A stretch of 64,000 nucleotides of DNA. Origin: BS750m-G57 sp964607575 (GTDB lineage: Bacteria; Planctomycetota; Phycisphaerae; SM23-33). Shown piece by piece: positions 59,231 through 64,000 of this stretch. The translations under genes were made by a program, and so were the position numbers. The stretch covers positions 10,938-74,937 of the forward strand of contig CAZSLS010000008.1 in the NCBI GenBank assembly GCA_964607575.1. Direction: 5' to 3'. The notes under the pieces were generated by a model. That model saw nothing but the letters and a program-made list of their open reading frames with translations, was not told where the DNA came from and did no database searches. How positions within the stretch are numbered: position 1 is the first letter of the stretch; each line of letters starts with the position of its first letter.

Positions 59231-62029
59231 GTGTTACTGATGGGTGAGAATGACCGTTGCGGACACATGAGTTCAATCGCTGTATTCGTGCTTGTAGCTA
59301 CTCTTGGCTTCTCTGCGGCAACCGTATCGGGCGCAGACAAGAAGACCGACAGCGGAGCGTATGCGAAAGTCCGTGAGAGATGTACCAGGCGGATGAAGTC
59401 GGTCCTCATGCTGCGTGAGAAACTACGGGAATCGTCCGCATCCAAGTTTTCCGATCCGCGTTTCGCCCGGCGTCTGGGCGAATGGGAGAAGGCATCTGCG
59501 GAGTTCGCGGTAGAGCGGGACCTTCAGGAATACGAGAAGGCCTTTGACCGCGTGTATTCCATGGCGCGCTGGATTCGCCTGCGGATGCTCGGTATCGATC
59601 GCCTGCTGGCCGTTCACCGCAGTCCGGTCCGCAGCGGGCACGTCTACGAATACCATACTCCCGGATATGAACGGGGCGGCTCGCCGGGCGGTGGAATATA
59701 TGCCTGTGTGCCGGGGCCGGACGGCTTCAAGCGGCGGAAGATCGTTGATGCCGGGAAAGGTCTGATCGCGCGATGCGACCTGTCCTTTGACGGGCGGGAG
59801 ATACTGTTCAACTGGAGAAAGCCCGGTAAACGTTTCCAGGTCTATCGCGTCAACGTCGACGGCAGCGGACTGAAGCAGTTGACCACAGGCAAGTATGACA
59901 ACTACGACGCAGTCTGGCTGCCGGTCGGGGACGTCGTGTTCGTCAGTAACCGTGACAGGCAGTGGGCGCTGTGCTTGTGGACTTCGATGGGCGTCCTGTA
60001 TCGCATGGATCGCGACGGCGGAAAGCAGCGGCGCATCTCCTTCAATTACCTTCAGGACTTTACGCCCAAAGTCACCAGTGACGGGCGGATCATGTTCTCC
60101 CGCTGGGACTACGTGGACCGCCCGGTCCAGCCCACCAAGGGAATCTGGACGATGGACCCCGACGGCAGCATGATGCGGGGGTATTACGGCAATCGCGTAC
60201 TCAGCCCGAAGTCATTTGTGGACGCCCAGAGCATTCCAGGTACGCAACGGGTCCTTTGCACCTGGGCGGGGCATTTGGGTTGGCTCAACGGGGCCCTCGG
60301 CACGATTGACCCGACGCGGGGTGACAACACCCAAGCCGCCATTACGAGCCTGACGCCCGAATGCGACACCGGGAAGGTGGATCAATATCGCCCCAACAGT
60401 GATTTTCTCGGCCGCTATGAGACCCCGTATCCGATCGACGGGAAGCACTATCTCTTCTCGCATAACGGCGATGCCATGCTGCGCGACTTCGCCGGAACCG
60501 AAGAGTGGCTGATTCTGGGGCGGAAGGACGGTAAGGGTTTCTACTCGCCCCGCCCGCTCCGACCGCGGACAAAACCGCCCGTGCGGCGCTCGGCGCTGGC
60601 GCCCAGTGCGGGCAAATGGGCCAGCGTGATCGTGCAGGACGTCTACGAAGGCCTCCTGCCGCACGTCAAACGCGGCGAAGTCAAACAGATCTACGTTGTG
60701 CAGGAACTGCCCAAAGCCGGCCCTACAAACAAACTCCGACGCAAGGGCCTGGACGGTCATCAGTTCACGGTGGTTTCCGGGCATGGGACTTTCGCGGCCA
60801 AGAAGATTTGGGGCTACGCCGCCGTGGAGGCCGACGGGTCGGCGCATTTCAAAGTGCCCGCCGACTTGCCGATCTACTTCATGGCGATCGACACGGCCGG
60901 CAGGGCAGTCCAGCGGATGCGGACGTGGATGCAGTTCCGTCCCGGCGAGAGGCAAAGCTGCATCGGCTGCCACGAATCGCGCCTCGCGGCTCCGAGGCCC
61001 GGGCAGCGGCCTCTGGCGATGAAACGCGGGGCCCAGGAACTAAAACTGCCGGAGTGGGGATCTGACGGGTTCAGCTATCCCCGACTCATTCAGCCGATAT
61101 GGGACCGCTATTGTCTGCGCTGTCACGACGGTAAGAAGAAGCCCATGGACCTCGATTTCCGCGACTCGATGACAACGCACTTCTCTACGTCCTACGATCT
61201 ACTCGTACCGTGGCGATGGGCTCGCAACCCGAACGGGTACGAGAAGGAGCATGGGCGCAAACCCTACGTGAACTGGGTTCCGACCACGAGTTGGTCCGGA
61301 TCGGAAAAGCACGTCAGAAACATAACGCCGAATAAGTGGGGTTCGCCGGCAAGCCGGCTGGCGGAGGTCATTCTCTCCGGGCATCCGGATAAGAAGGGCA
61401 AGAAACGCATCAAGATGGACGAAAAAAGCCGGCGCCGCGTCTTTGCGTGGATCGACCTGAACGTTCCTTTCTACGGTTCCTACGAGGAACCAGTGTACCA
61501 GGACGCCAAAACGCTCCAGCAGCGGAAGAAGATGCTGCAGAACGTAAATGGCTGGAGCGAAACGCTCGTCTATGGCGGCCGAGCGAAGTACGGTTCGTTC
61601 CTGGGAAGGATGATGAAGGACTACGCACGCTGCGCGAGCGGCCAGAAGGAAGTCGCTTGGCTGACCGGGCCGGTCCCCGAGAATCTCGATACGAAAGGTT
61701 CGTATACCTTCACGTGGATCGCCGCCCTGGGCTACATCAGTCAGCCGGCGACGGAGTTTCAGCTCCTGCTGGACGACAAACCGCTGGTCAAGTTCACCGT
61801 CACGCACAAAGATACAACCTGGAGCAGCGCCGACGGCGCCGTGGCGCTTCGTTTCCTCCCCGTGAGTGAAGAGGGCAGCGGGCAGGATCGCGTCGGGTTC
61901 ATGGAGTTGAAGCTGCCTGCCGGGATGTTGAAGCCCGGACAGAAGGCCAAACTCCGGGTCCTCGCCCCGCAAACCGGAAGCCGCCGCTGGTTCGCGGTCT
62001 ATCACTACCCCGGCGAAAAGAAACATTGA
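59231..62029 (+). CDS. HzsA-related protein: propeller with two c-type heme sites
   Basis: About 932 residues from GTG 59231 (GAGGAG 8 bases upstream); ATG 59240 or 59267 are alternatives. A hydrophobic signal (SSIAVFVLVATLGFSAA) is followed by a helical segment, a TolB/PD40 propeller (about 150-460, for example RVNVDGSGLKQLTTGKYDNYDAVWLPVGDVVFVSN-type blades), heme motifs CIGCH (577-581) and CLRCH (628-632), and a C-terminal beta domain with EFQLLLDDKPLVKFTV. It resembles the alpha subunit of hydrazine synthase in layout, as does the protein at 10.2 kb, without the SUMF1 domain. The role is unknown. The DUF2961 gene follows after 173 bases. Confidence 0.85.
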   Translation: MLLMGENDRCGHMSSIAVFVLVATLGFSAATVSGADKKTDSGAYAKVRERCTRRMKSVLMLREKLRESSASKFSDPRFARRLGEWEKASAEFAVERDLQEYEKAFDRVYSMARWIRLRMLGIDRLLAVHRSPVRSGHVYEYHTPGYERGGSPGGGIYACVPGPDGFKRRKIVDAGKGLIARCDLSFDGREILFNWRKPGKRFQVYRVNVDGSGLKQLTTGKYDNYDAVWLPVGDVVFVSNRDRQWALCLWTSMGVLYRMDRDGGKQRRISFNYLQDFTPKVTSDGRIMFSRWDYVDRPVQPTKGIWTMDPDGSMMRGYYGNRVLSPKSFVDAQSIPGTQRVLCTWAGHLGWLNGALGTIDPTRGDNTQAAITSLTPECDTGKVDQYRPNSDFLGRYETPYPIDGKHYLFSHNGDAMLRDFAGTEEWLILGRKDGKGFYSPRPLRPRTKPPVRRSALAPSAGKWASVIVQDVYEGLLPHVKRGEVKQIYVVQELPKAGPTNKLRRKGLDGHQFTVVSGHGTFAAKKIWGYAAVEADGSAHFKVPADLPIYFMAIDTAGRAVQRMRTWMQFRPGERQSCIGCHESRLAAPRPGQRPLAMKRGAQELKLPEWGSDGFSYPRLIQPIWDRYCLRCHDGKKKPMDLDFRDSMTTHFSTSYDLLVPWRWARNPNGYEKEHGRKPYVNWVPTTSWSGSEKHVRNITPNKWGSPASRLAEVILSGHPDKKGKKRIKMDEKSRRRVFAWIDLNVPFYGSYEEPVYQDAKTLQQRKKMLQNVNGWSETLVYGGRAKYGSFLGRMMKDYARCASGQKEVAWLTGPVPENLDTKGSYTFTWIAALGYISQPATEFQLLLDDKPLVKFTVTHKDTTWSSADGAVALRFLPVSEEGSGQDRVGFMELKLPAGMLKPGQKAKLRVLAPQTGSRRWFAVYHYPGEKKH

Positions 62030-62202
62030 AGGACGCCGCTTCCTGCTTGTCCGATCACTGGAAGCGGCAACCATGCAAGACGTTCAACTCGGCGGATGCA
62101 AACGAGGGCTCGAGTGAGTCCCGCTTGTCTATCCGTCGCCGTCTCCGGGCGTCGCGCCGTCGGCAAGTTGGAAGTATCAAGAAAATTCAAAGGAGAATCA
62201 CA

Positions 62203-63696
62203 ATGCGCCGAATACTTGTCATTTTGCTCTTGGTCGCCTGCCTTATCAGCCTTCAGTTATTGCATAGCGCTGATAAGCCAAGTACTCCGGTTCCGGCCGG
62301 TCGGGCGACTTTCCAGGCTCCGGTCGGTCGGGCGACTTTCCAGGATCCGGCCGTTCCGATGATCGCGCTGCCGACGCGCTTCAGGTCACGACGCGCGCAC
62401 AAGGTTGGCGCGCACGGGAATCCTGTTGTCGTAGCCGATCTGAAGGGTCCCGGATGCGTAAGGCACATGTGGTTTCTCTATGGCCAGAACGTTCGGTTGA
62501 ACATCACCGTGGACGGCGCCAAAACGCCCCAAGTGGATCTGCCGTTGAAGGCGTTCTTCGGGATCATGCATGACAAGAACGACTATTTTGTCGACTCGGC
62601 GGCCTATACCGTGCTCCCCGGTTACAACTCATACCTTCCGATCCCTTTCCAGAGGTCATGTCTGATCACGGTCCAGCAAATAGACCGCAAGAAGGGGATC
62701 GGAGTGGACGTCATGGTGGATTGGCACGAGTATGACAAAGACACCGTCATCACGCCCTATCGCCTGCATACGGCCTACAGCATGTACAAACCGGCGCCGC
62801 CGCGCGGCGGTTACGTTGAACTGGCCGACGTCGGCGGTGAGGGTTTCGTAGCCGGCGTGGTGATGGGCTATATTCAGCGCAACAAGCTGGACATGGTCTT
62901 TCACACCGGAGGCATGACCATCCTGATGGATGGTGAAACCGATCCGCATGCGATCAGGGGCCACAACGTGGAGGATGATTTCGGGTTCACCTGGGGATTC
63001 CGGGATCAACAGACTCGCTGGCTGGGATGCCCTTGGCACAAGAATCGGGGCCGGAATGATCAGGACGGCGTGTTTTTCCGCTTCTTCGGCCCTGACCCGA
63101 TCGCGTTTCGAAGTTCGGTGTCATTTCGTTCCGGCGCCAGGGGCGACGACATGGAATCTGTTGTTTACTACTACAGGAAGGCGGGGACCAAGGCACCGAA
63201 AATGGAGGCTCCCGGCGAGTGGCGAGTTACGGGTCTATTCTACCCCGAGCCCAACTGGAAAGCCTTTGCGGCTTCGAAATACGTCAAAGGCGTTCCCGTT
63301 AGCGAGTGGCCCGGGAGGGATAAGGGGCTTGGGAAACCAGAAGGGACAATCAAAAGCTCGCACGGATGGATTGACCTGCAGAACCTCTTTTTCGATCGCA
63401 CAAGGGACGGCTCGGGCGGTATGCCGTTCGTACAACTCGGCCGTTGCGCATACGCCCGCACGAGTATCGAGAGCAACTCGGCCAGGCGAGCGACGCTTCG
63501 GATCGCGGTCGACGATTGGGCCGTTGTGTGGCTCAACGGCAAGAAGGTTGCAGCATTACGCCATTCCGAGGGTCTGAAGCTCGCGAGAATCCCCGTTACG
63601 TTGAAAAAGGGCGCCAACGAGTTGCTTGTAAAGACAATCAATACCGACGCACCTCCCAACCAGCGACTCTGGGCGATCAACTGTTTCGTTGAATGA
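62203..63696 (+). CDS. DUF2961 family exported protein
   Basis: 497 residues with a signal peptide (1-22). A short tandem duplication near residues 31-47 (GRATFQ repeated twice) is encoded by a direct repeat around 62290-62345. DUF2961 begins near residue 55 with GPGCVRHMWF and continues with SYLPIPFQRSCLITVQ, YVELADVGGEGFVAGVVMGY, MDGETDPHAIRGHNVEDDFGFTWGF; recently characterised DUF2961 proteins include fructofuranosyl-glycan hydrolases (GH172), so an extracytoplasmic glycosidase activity is plausible. The C-terminal beta-sandwich (DDWAVVWLNGKKV, LKKGANELLVK) is the same type as in the 10.2-kb and DUF6288 proteins. AAAGGAG precedes ATG 62203. Confidence 0.85.
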   Translation: MRRILVILLLVACLISLQLLHSADKPSTPVPAGRATFQAPVGRATFQDPAVPMIALPTRFRSRRAHKVGAHGNPVVVADLKGPGCVRHMWFLYGQNVRLNITVDGAKTPQVDLPLKAFFGIMHDKNDYFVDSAAYTVLPGYNSYLPIPFQRSCLITVQQIDRKKGIGVDVMVDWHEYDKDTVITPYRLHTAYSMYKPAPPRGGYVELADVGGEGFVAGVVMGYIQRNKLDMVFHTGGMTILMDGETDPHAIRGHNVEDDFGFTWGFRDQQTRWLGCPWHKNRGRNDQDGVFFRFFGPDPIAFRSSVSFRSGARGDDMESVVYYYRKAGTKAPKMEAPGEWRVTGLFYPEPNWKAFAASKYVKGVPVSEWPGRDKGLGKPEGTIKSSHGWIDLQNLFFDRTRDGSGGMPFVQLGRCAYARTSIESNSARRATLRIAVDDWAVVWLNGKKVAALRHSEGLKLARIPVTLKKGANELLVKTINTDAPPNQRLWAINCFVE

Positions 63697-63728
63697 ACCG
63701 AGGGGAATCGCGTACGGGGTGATGCAGA

Positions 63729-63887
63729 ATGCCGAAGCCCCAGCATGACGCAGCACGGTTGCAGCACGAGCGACCGGATGCAGCGCCATTGCAGCTCGTG
63801 GCGGTATTAACTGGCGCTATCTGGGACTACCTGGCGGGGACAGTGAGCGGAGCAGTTGGGAGCGGTCAGATCGCCATAAGGTTTTGA
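63729..63887 (+). CDS. Possible 52-residue ORF near tRNA-Gly
   Basis: MPKPQHDAARLQHERPDAAP and a hydrophobic C-terminal stretch with GAIWDYLAGTVSGAVGSG. It begins 32 bases after the DUF2961 stop and ends 64 bases from the tRNA. Short proteins beside tRNA genes are often remnants of integrases, but no integrase motif is present. Whether it is expressed is not known. Confidence 0.25.
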   Translation: MPKPQHDAARLQHERPDAAPLQLVAVLTGAIWDYLAGTVSGAVGSGQIAIRF

Positions 63888-63913
63888 CGTGTTAGGCTAT
63901 AGATCGCAAAGAT

Positions 63914-63943
63914 AAGGCCCGACGGTAATTACCGTCGGGCCTT
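63914..63943. terminator. Palindromic hairpin after tRNA-Gly, likely terminator
   Basis: A perfect 13-bp stem (AAGGCCCGACGGT and its complement) with AATT at the centre. On the minus strand it lies 7 bases after the tRNA 3' end and is followed by ATCTTT, a short T-poor tail. On the plus strand it could also stop the DUF2961 transcript. Confidence 0.65.
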
Positions 63944-63950
63944 GGTCCAA

Positions 63951-64000
63951 AGCGGGCGATGAGATTCGAACCCACGACATTCACGTTGGCAACGTGATGA
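63951..64000 (-). tRNA. tRNA-Gly (anticodon GCC), 5' part outside window
   Basis: The 3' part of a tRNA: anticodon loop TTGCCAA, T-loop GGGTTCGAATCTC, acceptor 3' strand CGCCCGC and discriminator T, which fits glycine. The 5' half continues beyond the right edge of the window. CCA is not encoded. Confidence 0.85.

Overview
The window looks like chromosomal DNA of a free-living planctomycete, probably the Phycisphaerae/Sedimentisphaerales side of Planctomycetota. The grounds are high GC, many exported proteins with Tat or Sec signals, PEP-CTERM proteins, two large HzsA-related propeller/c-type cytochrome proteins, SUMF1 (formylglycine-generating-enzyme-like) modules, DUF2961, DUF6288 and sialate-esterase families, and an LPS-core operon. 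This assignment is inference from gene content; no rRNA is present.

Layout. 1-6.6 kb: exported oxidoreductases (aldo/keto reductase, Gfo/Idh/MocA), a DUF2271 protein, a neutral-ceramidase-like hydrolase and a GmhB/HisB-N phosphatase. 6.7-8.0 kb: a divergent chorismate synthase. 8.3-19.6 kb: a small two-CW protein behind a promoter with a palindrome at its start site, a metallophosphoesterase lipoprotein, a 1280-residue HzsA-related/SUMF1 protein, a SanA/YdcF protein, a Tat TIM-barrel protein, an SGNH/beta-helix protein, a PEP-CTERM protein and a pilin-like lipoprotein. 19.6-33.7 kb: a nine-gene run on the minus strand with homologues of eboB (TatD-like), eboC (UbiA-like), eboD (dehydroquinate-synthase-like) and eboF (nucleotide-pyrophosphatase-like), a tldD/tldE protease pair and a GT4 glycosyltransferase. 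A sialate esterase/LamG gene and a frameshifted DUF6288 gene lie inside this run. 33.8-38.3 kb: a glycoside-hydrolase-like protein and a CHASE4 histidine kinase. 38.5-40.4 kb: tRNA-Glu, a second PEP-CTERM protein and a LOG-family protein. 40.6-45.2 kb: a tight operon for lipid A core and membrane lipids (lipoprotein, waaF-like, Kdo/WaaP-like kinase, GT4, plsY). 45.2-47.1 kb: thioesterase, metallo-beta-lactamase-fold hydrolase, repeat-rich spacer, tRNA-Ser. 47.4-51.2 kb: a ferrous-iron module (DtxR-FeoA fusion, FeoB, FeoB-associated Cys-rich protein). 51.2-54.5 kb: omega-amidase-like hydrolase, small unknowns, DUF502, then intergenic repeats including a MITE-like element. 54.5-64 kb: transglutaminase/SUMF1 protein, sialate esterase, second HzsA-related protein, DUF2961 protein and the 3' half of tRNA-Gly.

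The most interesting locus is 19.6-33.7 kb. The five genes tldD-tldE-eboF-eboD-GT are packed with 4-base overlaps or short gaps and probably have their own promoter, while eboB-eboC lie about 5.5 kb upstream on the same strand; eboA and eboE are not seen. Ebo genes are known from metabolite trafficking (scytonemin precursor export in cyanobacteria), and TldD/TldE mature or degrade modified peptides. The combination suggests a dedicated pathway that makes and exports a small molecule, possibly peptide-derived and glycosylated. That role is inference. Intergenic DNA is unusually rich in perfect short hairpins, nested inverted repeats and a repeat that supplies stop codons to neighbouring genes.
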